Shown here: positions 33,701 through 34,285 of the stretch, piece by piece
Layout: each line of letters starts with the position of its first letter
Numbering within the stretch: the first letter of the stretch is position 1
Assembly (NCBI GenBank): GCA_031273045.1
Contig: JAISSQ010000133.1
Span: 1 to 34,723 of the forward strand
Direction of reading: 5' to 3'
Source of the DNA: Puniceicoccales bacterium
Lineage (GTDB): Bacteria; Verrucomicrobiota; Verrucomicrobiia; Opitutales; UBA953
Length of the DNA: 34,723 nucleotides
Made by a program: the position numbers and the translations under genes
The notes under the pieces: model-generated
Told to the model about the DNA's origin: nothing
What the model saw: only the letters and a program-made list of their open reading frames with translations
Databases searched by the model: none

Positions 33701-34275
33701 TCGTTAGCGAAGCCGCCGCCGGAAATGACGAGGTTTCGGCTGTAGCCCAAGTCGCTGTTGTAGAGCGCGGAACCGGCCTCAAAGACGAGCGTCTCGGCGT
33801 CGGCGGGAATATTGCTGGGGTTTCTGTCGCCGGAGACAAGCGTGTAGGTTTTGGTGTCGGCGTCGTAAGTGCCGGCGCGGGCGGTTTTGGGCGCGGCGGC
33901 GGCGAAAATGGCGTCGAGCAGCGAGCGGCGCGGCGCAGCGGCGCGGGAAGCAGCGGCGGCGGCAGTGGTGCGGGCGGCGGCGGCGACGTTGTCTCCACCG
34001 GCGGCGTCGCCGGCGGGGAGCGGCGTTTGCGGCGCGGGCGGCGGCGACCAATCGGCGGGGATGGCGCCGAGGAGGGTTGCGACGCCGAAGGTGGCGGCGG
34101 CGGCGAGCCAGCGGCGCGACAGGCGCGAGCGGCGGCGGAAGGCAAGCGGGGCGGGAGCACCGGCGGCGGGCGCGGCGGCATTGGCGGCGTCAGGGACGCC
34201 GGCACCACCGGTGGCGGTTGCGGCACCGGCGGCGGTTGCCGGGAAAGACGGGGAGACGATTGTGCGCGTTTTCAT
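3706..34275 (-). CDS. Giant PATR-repeat autotransporter adhesin-like protein (about 10,189 aa)
   Basis: One uninterrupted frame of 10,189 codons encodes a type Va secretion protein. The order is: leader (1 to about 74), passenger of beta-helical repeats (about 140-9,730), pertactin-like end (about 9,730-9,870), linker helix, and a C-terminal beta-barrel (about 9,921-10,189) ending in YRIRF. At least thirteen canonical PATR cores are readable (pattern KTGxGxLxLxxxNTYTGxTxV), plus many degenerate ones. The passenger divides into about nine super-blocks, with junctions near residues 1,469, 2,656, 3,264, 3,841, 4,426, 5,302, 7,406 and 9,220. Six of these carry a clear Trp-rich spacer module, the one near 3,264 a divergent copy, and the one near 1,469 a different segment. 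I find only four cysteines, as expected of an autotransporter. Composition is dominated by Ala, Thr, Gly and Val. Passengers of this family are displayed outside the outer membrane and usually serve adhesion or biofilm; no protease or lipase active site is visible, so the role stays open. The first codon could also be TTG at 34281; ATG at 34275 is preferred. No Shine-Dalgarno motif is evident. Confidence 0.95.
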   Translation of the reverse strand: MKTRTIVSPSFPATAAGAATATGGAGVPDAANAAAPAAGAPAPLAFRRRSRLSRRWLAAAATFGVATLLGAIPADWSPPPAPQTPLPAGDAAGGDNVAAAARTTAAAAASRAAAPRRSLLDAIFAAAAPKTARAGTYDADTKTYTLVSGDRNPSNIPADAETLVFEAGSALYNSDLGYSRNLVISGGGFANDSGCYGVIRHQGTNFTAVYTGNITIAGRRHKDLENSSTFNIHGGTGGVIELRGTLSNAPITLGGTTAYDVEMSLHLENPGAKFLITGVGNTFAGDVRISTEDGNSSAGVTLQIGNGGSGASDGGSLPGGIDPNTGTYARMYLGDNSLNQLVIYRNAGTGGDNGDITLGYNISGAASLVHKGTGTTTLPGTNTYTGGTVIEQGTIVAGNNAAFSTNTITLGVAGQTPAATPTIKTTVTGITLANAITLAAAGAIEVTTGTTTLNGVISGLGSLVKTGAGAMVLSAINTYTGATTVTGGELFIDAAGGIASTAVGVSGGATLRLGKEDVLKAAATVTLDNGTLAFAASTNAITFADAIVVGAGGGNIILNSNADGAALFSQPFTGSGTLTVTNAQSNSGKWNFTGNVGSPNFSGTIVLASLGKHSLLGDWSKTTVFLSNTTASAATNQYSLESGAGAVIKEVQVAGKAYLHTTSNAFNVGKITTTTASATDVQLNGQNSGNYYTSSFINSATSRYELVLDTTLSGNVITVNRPIQDSAADKALWLVKTGAGTVTLSAANTFTGGLTIADNGGEVIANNGNALGASANTVTLGNSTKLTLKAANNGRTIFVDAGDTATLDVTGIGDFTNNYAGTGTLNIVATNDRQTKMEGSSAAFAGTLRFVLGTKSDLVFEGDTSGNMPLATVRLADVGAAPATGGWSGGTDQYYNFYGLKGWVAPSIAFKSLVLEGHGFFGIGSWLDSQVLTVENIIRENNVSVGAAAAGDLIAANNAGNKITAPATSSYTVSLRNYDANTELIIAAPFANNGTNAVSLAINNDSASTADTGTVVLLSESTFTGGITLSAGTLVLGNANAIATGTTVTLHGGATLKSDINGTASTSLVGRTVSVSANDTSLTNPAYLNVTKANAPTLVGDGFIQISGNNWGDGVFSTAMSNPTFAGTIITSTRFSLTVPDAINTVYDWGNTTIYVTGSGDQAGWFGLGDKNGSSLKIKELIFEKNGNYRPDSYYAGPLDVQRITQVDIAGNNGTSILNTADKNIAITTSVLGADGRYPTAYALIIDNEDADGHVIENRAVFQNYDADKPLTLVKDGPGALKIVNRVSTYTGATYVNAGTLELAFNDSIKTSSGVTVGTGTVATPAPTLKFTAATQEFSGGITVKNGGVLEFGSAGHTAAETFTVTVAAGKAVTLETGAALLFNLGTGATATTALTLNGPVVTTPLSTLTLAGLTSFASAGKLKIAGTAFPSTSTVFANTALKNSAGTTLPLVLEYSTTDAAWELFVNVRISSDLANVGNGDSNGHRPGATATFNGITDTLAQILAQSGATVIVETGNTLWPGWKNLPTTIAADLVLNGGGSDSGKEYGALRSDAGTITLNGSVTIAGARNGTSAQSATFASHSANNVNFVVNGVLAGSAELTFGGDSGTTTLTLTNDANIFTGAIRINDSSGTHIIQIGSAANAATGKVTPSSIYLGNDSANELRYYRTGDTTANYVISGAGQLVKAGSGILTLGSANTFTGNVTVNAGVLAVSLINGGNIATSLGIGNASRTLTLSGGSTLRYTGTAADGWVGSGEGGNIRLAIAGDGTGKIEVPAATALALSASRNASFTKMGAGVLYLGGSDNSTATAAKITVGTTTDTGGVLLLGSGNAINVLGAEIVNGILRISNYGSNDKDEIANTATITLGAAGTFDVAGHTETIGMLAGTGTVTNNGTYSNANASVSATAAATLTIGSGNLSGTFDGVISNGTGVLNITKTGTGNITFTKQQTYTGTLKIEDGSVTAAATGSNYYGPVAATGKILIEKKGSLIIGGDGDVYSGAWLPFPATEIYGTFKTTTTGAQGCITFGPLTLVGGTIENANTSNTPDFFAASPVVVKAITAEIVSAHPGQGLVVATAAAPTISYLKDTGTHGGEAARAGFFLGHKNQNDAPQLTDVEFNIEALAELHVSAVLQNVYPFDSGLAGSLIKSGAGVMKLFAVNTYTGATTVAAGDLVLGTGGNLTDTSGVALNATTARLIFDSDTDLTFSRTITGSGALVHQGDSTVTLTGTGSTFTGDITVTGDDAVLKFTAVLGDAADTSVLGRNRTSSNLRLNDGATLLYDGTDLTKVHRVIISDGTGVLAADKGDLEPRGGVTGGVTKTGSATLYFGSSAHMTGGNLTIEGGNVMFSGSFSGLGAGSTPGTYGIILKTGGTLVPFGTGSHFNDLPFIRFEGGTFEISALFHDTATQNVIGSITGTTGTITNLGSRTVNGRSGVGSNNDQAVYVQTGDFGGVITDGAYKVIFVKADSGNSAANTLILRGANTHTGGTAVAGGLLQLTGTTAKLGDVLVAGGATFAADYNVASLGNLTFGATFSVDALTLVNAPDSTALAYFRVSNAAATSAAGAATAASLANTGAAFGLDLTDSALAFGSLALNTTYYALATTGSVNGFDTTDGARLVAKTPGGNDLVVVGTEPDGATTAVTFTLLETDLATGYWVGQGATNLWTDAANWSGGVVPVGTNNQGTFFIPADLTFTVDVTDATYAYSGDGGTTLTGGGKLIVTGTNTPANFYGATPRFGTGGGTYIFEPNVTLRNTWNDTGALRMPVYGPGDETDQFIVFNTNKIDTDNITVWGSVDLTFNAGFGDVFANRSGALKGAIVAGTGSGESSVINIHYNYTEAQWVQGGADIAASTPSDKATWASNIAAYPETLNELGGWTGGTLHTFNVEVAAGAAVNIRHLGTPGYGSNTVLNKTGTGTLAIGAGANDDDPGQAGAGTRTINVNEGTLALNKEADSNAAIVAGTVLSVAADGTVKLAADGQIAVATTFTLAGTFDLNGYSEALGKITATGGAALITSTATDDAAGTATGVPNAPLLGSLDGALVNSATETVTLRNLDAALTDATAIAGTLALKNTLLAVPAAGTIANITADATSVIGTAGATGTAGALVYDAGAKLDAGTPLDGDTGTLRFASVAPSASGAAPLDGLVLHFDVVPFATPLADRYIFNSAATLNLTNVVWEWNLGGAIGDHEIITVTGGGTLTGTLPTLRTLDDLRFRLKTTLRIDNSKDAATAGTNNALFLKSAANPEAIALDFDLTTLAPLAGGAIWTDNDLTQRVWVRPVADGLDDDTGARIRTFFKDGDLARFTGVPATGAPQPLGAPLPLGAPAASATINVPVSGAVAPSGIIITNLNLAFADSGSTNASIALSPPDGSTTDPDVLAAAGKVTLTDAVAAFAIPVDFSAATYGAPTTVTVTTADSIARTSPATAQGIPPALILTSTAAGGANLSGATVTLTGGAALVAPISTLNLAGAALVLGSDNLPLNSDSGYIAPNFGAFVLTGSGSLTLGTTAAVTGNGKLASIAIGDAGALFDIVEANATLDISDITFTPAGSAKFYKHGAGTLILGSSANPKIGEFHVNGGTVEFGNIAAFGSGGIYVADGVPTVTGGTAGALPVTLKYTGLVANDVSTTGPLNLGSGASLTLAGTIGGLNLAGGVYGGSGATITNTLVTSGGALAPVTIGGSGTNFAGSLAGGYWKIAEGTSVAALQNIAKLEVGTTSSSNIGTVTVAGVSGAVFAAGAVLDLTIAAGDAADKIAFTTGTVALPSGLTVNVPSVINGDYTLLTAPTITGLVTSGSPVPALTIAGAAGDAHQGALFAVTGAAGSGQSLTLALYAKRLTELYWNGANAADAWNNAAGAFWFAGTAPTTAAVTSNAAFVAGDTVTFLAPAGAFAPTTTVPVTATVAAGDIIVGANADYIFTGADKVTATALAADAHNAATTGKLTISAGASAAFRNTGGIAFDGGVTLLGDGELVLGFAGTLASAVTGGAGSAVTVDFDYAGAPATKRVTISGNQLSAFGGTLRVEGGTLALTGAVDVSAAAGVWLNAEGPLAATLDLSTVSASSIVLKSLATSGFTTPPAVSADAIVALASRNLAIGDATAAAGTLAGAFAGQFTGTGTVTVAANNIFTLATTTAGTFTGTFTTAGGGTLALATGDAIGSAKLYLGGGTLSSVLPTVYNAAVPAGSVLNLSARNVQAVRGSTTAIFTGNAAGAAPYGSDVRDVILPATVNFSGTTAGATILKNTGSGTVSIGNFNDLAAYAPTIDYGKWDIQAGATVYALGANLTRLSIGDIGATPAAAGANITIAAAGYDPAATAVFHITTTGASAADKILFAGGGAGTPAIADLASIIWDLDTTGTYRVAAIKSGDTSFDALNSLSASVNISINGALLPASSGRIGVAFNKVPSITAGYAFDLEIGLAAQNYKLEWNGAAGSTWSTGSTSPEKWLDPAFAEQSFIPGDVVFFSRSKVGATGSGTDTAADTEKNVVLDQSVTTGAMTVTGGYSFSDGGNAYVIAGHAAATNLATSPTLTAADADGELTILSGGNTTFDVALDFDAITVTNAGSKTFFKKAVTVAGAFTAGNTTGSISGGTKEVRISAPLTAGSFVIGEDTNVLLDAGATLSGGAAQAVSFVNTSASAQSYLTFNTGGAFTYAGVISGDNGQVSVETGTLTLTAAQQYTADTNLYDGATLKLAASGSIATSSALWVIDASVFDISGLGNGTAAVKAIYSYDHIGSGSPADAQILLGNATLRVTHAAGAGTTASVFDGVISGNGALRLDAGSLTLSGANSYAGATTVASGATLALKNAGSVSDSSAITLTGTAALDASASTLHTGTPAPVAVKSIVTAPDGATGAEVILPNAGTVTLSLTAASGTFRGVISGGSVATPADTAASVSFANATVDDYKIGSAQRFTGAATVSGKLTLHLLTGDALSAASGVTLADTAALALGNLESALPATIKALAGDSATALKLYSEQLVIAGGAGATAGAGTAEGEFTFAGKVSGTSTAVLEVAGTGATAAKLSLTNANTAFAGTLFVHGGTVTLNDAANIGSGKIRLAGGSLAANAANAAGDDVDFAAAGNAASADAGTTTRLAPTANAAIVFGDITVNGAGTATLEHTAGATALVALANFAGEITGAGAWSIADGATVAAARGLASLSVHDGAATTATTGVATLGAFTGAAAADPVATILALRLAETAPTSGVFLTDRVDVAAAVKLAAGGAFPHSGVTFTDWAAGTYTVLTATGGITLDAAGDPAGANLQNLSFALVPGATLPARAAYYYHLETAGAADELQIQLYHQNLRLIYAGTASPEDWNTTESNKNWKVAQTTVTLAQTYNAGDPSHFITGDTVVFNITDAASGGGVNPVTVHLPSAITAGDVEIITGTGALEWADYTFTGAALSGSVVNDPAGTFSASNALKITATNDNVADVTFNNAGVHFASIALSGEDQPAYVTFNAPVTANTITLTGYAMTAFHGTAGLRPDAASPATVTAITFAPGADYLSVEFGYDASTTLAATTAGVGYVVVTAGPAAAGAVTLTLASAAAFAHEEFLDIYAPAKPVTLALTADGQLPAAGELRVFGAAGATVDFGTTAAQSVLALEGDAAATLALNGATLTVGGDVDDFSPAYDTTFSGTITGAAGSGIAKTALVDGGSAVASSLTLAGDSPAFLGDLSVTGGAGETTALVLSGSLGAAGVPAPLAVPVAAALAPLDITVATAVAYTGAITLDATAGAAAFVFANDTGDDFAQIVTAPVTATADALLAKKGASVVVLAAAANDDFAGDIAVTGGALVILGTVGASAVAPDTAAYAGAVNLDGGALVFAEDNAATRQIFAGVITGSDAAGSLLVKTGASTLVLTGANAATFEAPVTVAAGVLEIAAAANLTTGEVALGSDPAATAGTVRVAPATATTLANTVALDGPGGAIEVPLATQGVEISGAITGAAVNGNALAKTGAGTLALTSADNAASDYPLTIADGTVAIAAAAHLTTGDVTLGSATGSTAGTLRVAPATTATLGNDFLLDGPGGAIAVPLAAQSVELSGVITGAAAAGNALTKTGDGDLVLTNAGNAASDYPLTVAAGAVVIAAAANLTTGDITLGAAGVAPAADTAGELRVEPAAAVPLGNNLTVAGAGGTVTVAPDGADTVTLAGTVAGASPLTKAGAGELVVTAGNVPAGTAPAAFATAATGDAFASFTGDIALDAGTLTLAPAVVPADPATADPLASPPVAAVPVLRLANVLTGDATLAIDLGDVVTAAATDDAAFAFTATTGTAFTGTVDLRAGTLRLDADNANAALAADAAANLAVLAGATLVLTGDPDLVSTPAGGYAAPHGVAVVGPAPQTIGNLTAAGGQLAVIGGIITPTAQPALTVGTLDLNEPLTIRLDGIDSALVVNIPTPPQNIFEYPQQFEQPLVAAASIAAGSATGNIILIPNASDRQERDIVQDTLYLSAAPAGSTTLTGTAVFDYGAKLYDEDAKRGIYLGYGLIEIEALNPANPNAGAPIGIAGLPASEPATLPVTLDVGGVTNPPATGFVLDAKLTGAGGFTFTDTNWLAANKTVRVGYAGSDYAGATLIDRVDVILTTDNALGAPAPLTLTRGGSLDLNGHDTVISQLAGIAAAGTGVNAVHLDGGTLTVDGATGENSAFTGVLDDGGVSGAAGSLVIGVAKDLWDDGAGAAGSDGVLDDFPAFTFTLSANNATFTGTATVGATAALILTGSARLPDAANVILRDYGSLDISGVSGGTAPATAVTLHALNSDPASFGDGLLTTVNLGGKMLVITPADADAGGIPSLFAGSITGSGKIVLRASADVTLGGDNSAFTGGIDLEGGKLTLADLTGSGAVPATPAGVWSAASPATARAGLISATVAPVTLALGITPAEPLAPAETLTLQNYLVATKDVTVSVADDPLFTAEFAGVANTATTVNSAGAGGAWQFTGGAVPLFTETAGALAFTGNSTDGAGGAIGAVDTTSGNRLTLDFSPLGGLVFENNTAAHRAGALYVNASAGADITLGGNTRFTGNSVDDAATTSVPAAGAIVITGSAGVANTLTLDLAKGDIEFTGNTAGAGADAVAIVAVNTTLTVTSTADPAPANGVFFNDAVNLTSSPTSGYNSAYAQTLPGWTVPTGNLSVDPEHPENGAVPAAPDTPLVQFAANASVAGTAALDGGVLRVSGGATFTVTGNTGDTGKLLANAGSVLAGGGVIHTARGTFVTGAAIAPDSVGASPAPTVAAVSPDRYGTLTIEAAGGVTTFTGKNVSFVFDVDGSSAPTNLGTDPNDYTTGLVNDHVVIVGDAHFSTEAATIRINYFNEAADLLAGVTAADQLTTPFIIHDPSGTSVSRREYVLLEATGDLSFEHANKETGANSRYYVNLPTDNGASAAAGVAIRLTAQLLFDYNDNNKVILEILEGVNSQLTWTKAASAWPAPVNTAVRAPWYSEEFENFYYFQQKDAVVFGGFEELGETNGTGWLSDQDVKDESIAARAAGAIVATLTDNVLVSDMVFKPAYVSDYAATGAAHKLIPHVIKGAWSIVSADDELRPMNGVQLITETLSLTAVDGRGAHAVFENEGGIWFDNGIVLDAGTTLEFGGDFAKHSGSIPTGSATALVARAAAGDDYALDTVITGAGKVVVGVNERLTFTADLGFSGGVEITGGEVEFTGDNSATGTEGGFTGGIAVHGQTYDSDGVLTHASVLVVRAQSNIGANALTLGKTTGSGGSAVSTFGGLRILGGSTATPLALSNTLALAGAGGVIETSTGTGVGGVAQLDGVISGVANADLHKTGGGVLRLTAANTYVGHTFVEDGVLALTGTGSIAASSGVFVNTGATFDVSDTAVTGGALIQTLAGAAGSTLDIGSKTLTTAGATGIGGTTTFAGIISGDDASAFVKTGAAYTLTLTGDSTATFTGSVAIDAGTLRITDYGALGSGETAGNAVTLAGTGTAAAVLQLAAGDGALASTLASKTDGAGKVLINQDHTDDPAYDPADPDARPPYTVALTGDNSAFSGTIAVSNKNTLRFTSAENIGGDADGTAATIALADATLRYAPVRAAGDDAPAATVANALTLSGAGGTVEVALDAAASDPAAAVAEVTLAIGGVITGTATAPLTKTGAGALVLTGDSDLTFNGATHVAEGTLALAGNGSIAGSAGVSLEHDTTLDITATDRDAVVLRKLDATAGDPDLGDAPPAVFLGSQTLQIGSDATNGTATGGTAAARVSTTFDGVFDGDAASRLVKSGTFYDLALPDAAAALASFDGTLELDAGTVVADFAATRGATDPATGVGDGTGYTLHNTLAGAAGKLRVEGLATNARFALGVAPVDGASTSAEKFTGTLELVSGSLVLADTALPTAQTAAEDPAAAAALALAATTAAVLADAKVVLTAESSLTVLEDPSAHTPAPVTLAALTTGGGTLRFAASAITPATPLTVGELIPASGANGIAGTIEIEGIADSALFAAIPTTAPATQNLLDCADATAAAPGVRIVAANSVSDPNVIFRWDPPAQDSNADMPTPAATAHRALVGADGVQTGEATFSYHGSLVATGSAQGLYLSYGLTQISAGTGDNPSAIVTLDAAGSTSPRLTAKLTGTGGFAFTNSDNTAGDPAANGPAIIVGGSGNDYAGGTTIENATVFLAANAALGTGFAAGNALALAGSAVLDLNGYQQRFTTIEGGADTQIILAGAQPATGGGTQHAKLIVADGGSFAGSITGTDRDAELELRGGFTELSGENNYAAKTTLIDVDGAAGPAAPAQLTVTGSLGAETVNAAGDTVWHHAGAINIEAEGAVVTFANTTAGATQSLDGALTGNGTVAVTTPTGAGIALTADNTDFAGAVEVASGFVEISAAENLGDAALTLGSAANPDPATLRVTAADAAPVVLENSVALAGGGAVVEVNGTAGTSLALAGALSGSAPLVKTGTGEFSLTNTGNAGTFSGNLTVADGSIRVPAGAEDALGSGNTLTLGDATGTTTAAPALILEDGEYARDWEVAAPARIVVAPDANAVVTGSFTPAPATAAGGASLAQTGGGTVTLAAAATVTVPFALEDGRLAGIGTLTNFTGAAHGTTIAPGIAAATDDAEKFGTLTVTPADGSLVIGSTDADAPAITTTPAAGTTLDTLRSQGFVFTTLEILTNGETSSKLAVNGDASLGANIVINVLDDGTLDDEGAWLDGLYTIIASDALTSAAAGIDGAVSLDDALAKVVFAHNGVLVNLFEQRGRATLVDENGDLVLHTYASASAVLVWNTAATGSGSVPWTLVADETADKGADKADARWREKGSEQLRDFHNGDLVLFGDDTADGAAAAKRVTVPEAGVIVGAMTVSGANYTFAGGAITGTDDTALSAGAWFDPDAGRWFDITPTGALAIEATATGTVFNSALDFASATVAGSATFNAAAAFRDSLAVADTGALTIGADAVLTVPALRLDGSLTFAGVGGAGKTFAGAITGAGPFALTGGGSAALTLSGDNSGYSGAVRVAGGTLQIAAQRNLGSGALTLGAAATGTDAAVDGTLRVAPVRAFGDTAPLAVALANSVALAGAGGVVEVGLSALSDTSDLTDSASLAAARAGVVATLNGVVAGAAPLAKTGEGRLVLTAANTYTGATTVAAGTLEVAGSLGAADAAGGHTYAAALNLAADTAAEFSNSAAPQTLARVAGVSDGSLGIGAGELIHSGSSALTLAAVTGAGSHYTADVQNYAGTLRVAGALELAQLHGGAWVGGRGTLTNAATLQLAAPVTGHVSNLAGARVELEAAVLNQRVAGNFRNDGTVYFGSIGQRFLVNNLDNASSGGTGHYYLEADFSAPARSDHIAVVDAGAGQYGTIAGNHVFHVSNVTPATGTITRDTVVPLIRGENGETLTEAIFARDEHSITLAAPVQAGAWSFEISGSNNANLVTTGYSSALAGAINTAAALSNGWLAQLDNAVKRFGDLRLALGTPAAADTAAALSNAFWVRAYGTQADIHARVTGVNGFRERQYGADVGYDRVLGRGDLGEFFLGAFAGYQVSDRRFRDAVSGKGEGESIAGGIYATLLNTDGWYLDAVAKVQSFNDTVKGGGQKVEFDTLGFGASVEAGRRFNLPASLYLEPSVQFAYSHFDGDTASDGAAFVATVGDSDLFRYAAFARLGGVFKTNSFGVLSPSVRLGVEYRRTYGGELTARGADFDTLSPNLNGCYGVFGAGIGWQFTASQSVNLEYETSWGSKLDRPWAINASYRIRF
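3709..4515 (-). other. Autotransporter beta-barrel domain (translocator)
   Basis: About 269 residues starting at AFWVRAYG show the alternating hydrophobic/aromatic pattern of an autotransporter barrel. Examples are YGADVGYDRV, EFFLGAFAGYQ, GIYATLL, WYLDAVAKVQ, GFGASVEAGRRF, YLEPSVQFAYSHF, LSPSVRLGVEYRR, GCYGVFGAGIGWQF and SVNLEYETSWG. The protein ends on aromatic Phe (YRIRF), the C-terminal signal recognised by BamA in outer-membrane proteins. The length matches PF03797-type barrels. It is the only barrel in the 10,189-residue chain and therefore must translocate the whole passenger. Confidence 0.93.
4516..5090 (-). other. Pertactin-like passenger end (autochaperone) and linker helix
   Basis: The segment runs from GNFRNDGTVYFG through HYYLEADF, SDHIAVVDAG and NHVFHVSNV to the linker. 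It resembles the C-terminal end of pertactin-type passengers, where a xxxLEADF strand, an SDxxxV motif and a short loop cap the beta-helix and start folding. A helical linker then follows (AGAINTAAALSNGWLAQLDNA within about 4545-4640), of the kind that threads the barrel pore. The match is by motif pattern only. Confidence 0.7.
6340..6620 (-). repeat. Trp-rich junction module at the block 8/9 boundary
   Basis: LVWNTAATGSGSVPW is followed by a charged insertion (DKGADKADARWREKG), FHNGDLVLFGDD, and ANYTFAGGAI. The NGD-x-V/L-x-F core and the YTFxG strand match copies A-C. It starts the last passenger block before the pertactin-like end. Confidence 0.68.
8050..9220 (-). repeat. Large paralogous segment in block 8 (partner at 13800-15420)
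   Basis: In order it encodes LTVGELIPA, IEGIADSAL, GLYLSYGLTQISA, LTAKLTGTGGFAFT, GNDYAGGTTIE, NAALG and AVLDLNGYQ. These match the block 7 copy step by step. One of the four cysteines of the protein (NLLDCADAT, near 8920) lies here and is absent from the partner. Confidence 0.72.
11690..12065 (-). repeat. Trp-rich junction module at the block 7/8 boundary
   Basis: QLTWTKAASAWPAP is followed by an aromatic cluster (APWYSEEFENFYYFQQKDAVVF) and then by VLVSDMVF and ENEGGIWFDNG. The module is longer than the others and the GD pair is replaced by KD, but the Trp spacing and the following F-x-N-x-G-x-x-F motif are shared with the copies at 18100 and 22520. Confidence 0.62.
13050..13450 (-). other. 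Stretch with FxxN and GGA(I/L)-type motifs (Pmp-like)
   Basis: In about 130 residues the motifs alternate: FTGN then GGAI, FENN then AGAL, FTGN then AGAI, FTGN. Alternating FxxN and GGA(I/L/V) tetrapeptides are the defining repeats of chlamydial polymorphic membrane proteins, which are also autotransporters. Here only one site is a strict GGAI and the others are AGAL or AGAI. The stretch has no PATR core and stands out from its surroundings. Confidence 0.6.
13800..15420 (-). repeat. Large paralogous segment in block 7 (partner at 8050-9220)
   Basis: In order it encodes LTVGTLDL, LDGIDSAL, GIYLGYGLIEIEA, LDAKLTGAGGFTFT, GSDYAGATLID, DNALG and GSLDLNGHD, then further strands. The partner in block 8 has the same markers in the same order with drifted spacing, so blocks 7 and 8 share a duplicated region of at least 300-400 residues. 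Confidence 0.72.
15780..16760 (-). repeat. 309-bp tandem repeat, three units (103 aa each)
   Basis: Matching anchors (GGTCAGCGGG or GGTCACGGGC) fall at 16051, 16360 and 16669, exactly 309 bases apart. Each encoded unit of 103 residues contains ANLTTGDVTLGS, a LRVAPA strand, a GPGGAI segment, an ELSGVITGAA strand and a PATR core KTGxGxLxLT. The first two units are nearly identical over long stretches and the third has drifted. It looks like the youngest amplification in the passenger. Confidence 0.85.
18100..18880 (-). repeat. Closing + Trp-rich junction cassette, copy C (end of block 6)
   Basis: The copy shows GAWSIADGATVAAARGLASL, LTDRVDV and GTYTVLTATGG, followed by LIYAGTASPEDW, NKNWKVA, FITGDTVVF and ADYTFTGAAL. 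The DK-to-DR change in the ADKI motif and an insertion before the final GD motif mark divergence from copies A and B. Confidence 0.73.
20760..21500 (-). repeat. Closing + Trp-rich junction cassette, copy B (end of block 5)
   Basis: The copy shows GKWDIQAGATVYAL, then AADKILF and GTYRVAA, followed by LEWNGAAGSTW, EKWLDP, FIPGDVVFF and GGYSFSDGG. These line up one for one with copies A and C, including the W-I-x-x-G-x-x-V-x-A start, the ADKI motif and the F-x-x-GD-x-V-x-F motif. Confidence 0.75.
22520..23215 (-). repeat. Closing + Trp-rich junction cassette, copy A (end of block 4)
   Basis: Reading with the gene, GYWKIAEGTSVAALQNIAKLEVG starts a closing module of about 150 residues that includes AADKIAF and GDYTLLTAP. 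It is followed directly by the Trp-rich module (LYWNGANAADAWNN, FWFAG, FVAGDTVTF, then ADYIFTGAD). The same order and key residues recur in copies B and C, so this is a divergent internal duplication of about 230-250 residues. Confidence 0.75.
24355..24490 (-). repeat. Divergent Trp-rich junction module at the block 3/4 boundary
   Basis: AIWTDNDLTQRVWVRP is followed by FFKDGDLARFTG, keeping the two Trp and the F-x-x-GD-x-x-x-F core but losing the WNGA start. It is the least conserved of the junction modules, and the block 3 end upstream (ADRYIF, GDHEIITVTGG) only faintly resembles the closing module. Confidence 0.5.
26150..26315 (-). repeat. Trp-rich junction module at the block 2/3 boundary
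   Basis: GYWVGQGATNLWTDAANW is followed by a short strand-rich stretch and ends near YAYSGDGG. The preceding residues (NTTYYALATTG, VNGF) resemble the closing module. The W-G-x-x-x-x-x-W-x-x-x-x-x-W spacing matches the other junction modules. Confidence 0.65.
29170..29680 (-). repeat. Block-opening module, copy 2 (start of block 2)
   Basis: LVLNGGGSDSGKEYGALR, VTIAGARNG, IYLGNDSANELRYYRTG, YVISGAGQLVK and a PATR core with NTFTGNV follow in the same order as in copy 1 at the passenger N-terminus. The copy is about 100 bases shorter. Confidence 0.65.
33130..33740 (-). repeat. Block-opening module, copy 1 (passenger N-terminus)
   Basis: LVISGGGFANDSGCYGVIR opens the first passenger block, followed by ITIAGRR, the MYLGDNSLNQLVIYRNAG segment, a YNISGA strand and a PATR core with NTYTGGT. 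The same succession recurs at 29170-29680, indicating duplication of the block start. Confidence 0.65.
34050..34275 (-). other. Unusually long export leader of the giant autotransporter
   Basis: The first 55 residues are Ala/Pro/Thr-rich and weakly charged until a basic patch (RRRSRLSRRW, about 47-56). A hydrophobic core of about 17 residues follows (LAAAATFGVATLLGAIP, about 57-73), ending in IPA before Asp75, a plausible signal peptidase site. A second small-residue site, TARA before Gly135, precedes the first beta-rich passenger sequence. The leader is far longer than a normal Sec signal and does not match the extended signal-peptide region of proteobacterial autotransporters. Confidence 0.6.
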
Positions 34276-34285
34276 TTTCAAGAAA

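Noticed and set aside
3709-34275. Regularly repeated sequence that could suggest a CRISPR array or satellite DNA
   Set aside because: The repeats are coding, degenerate, in frame and variable in spacing; there are no constant short repeats with unique spacers and no cas genes.
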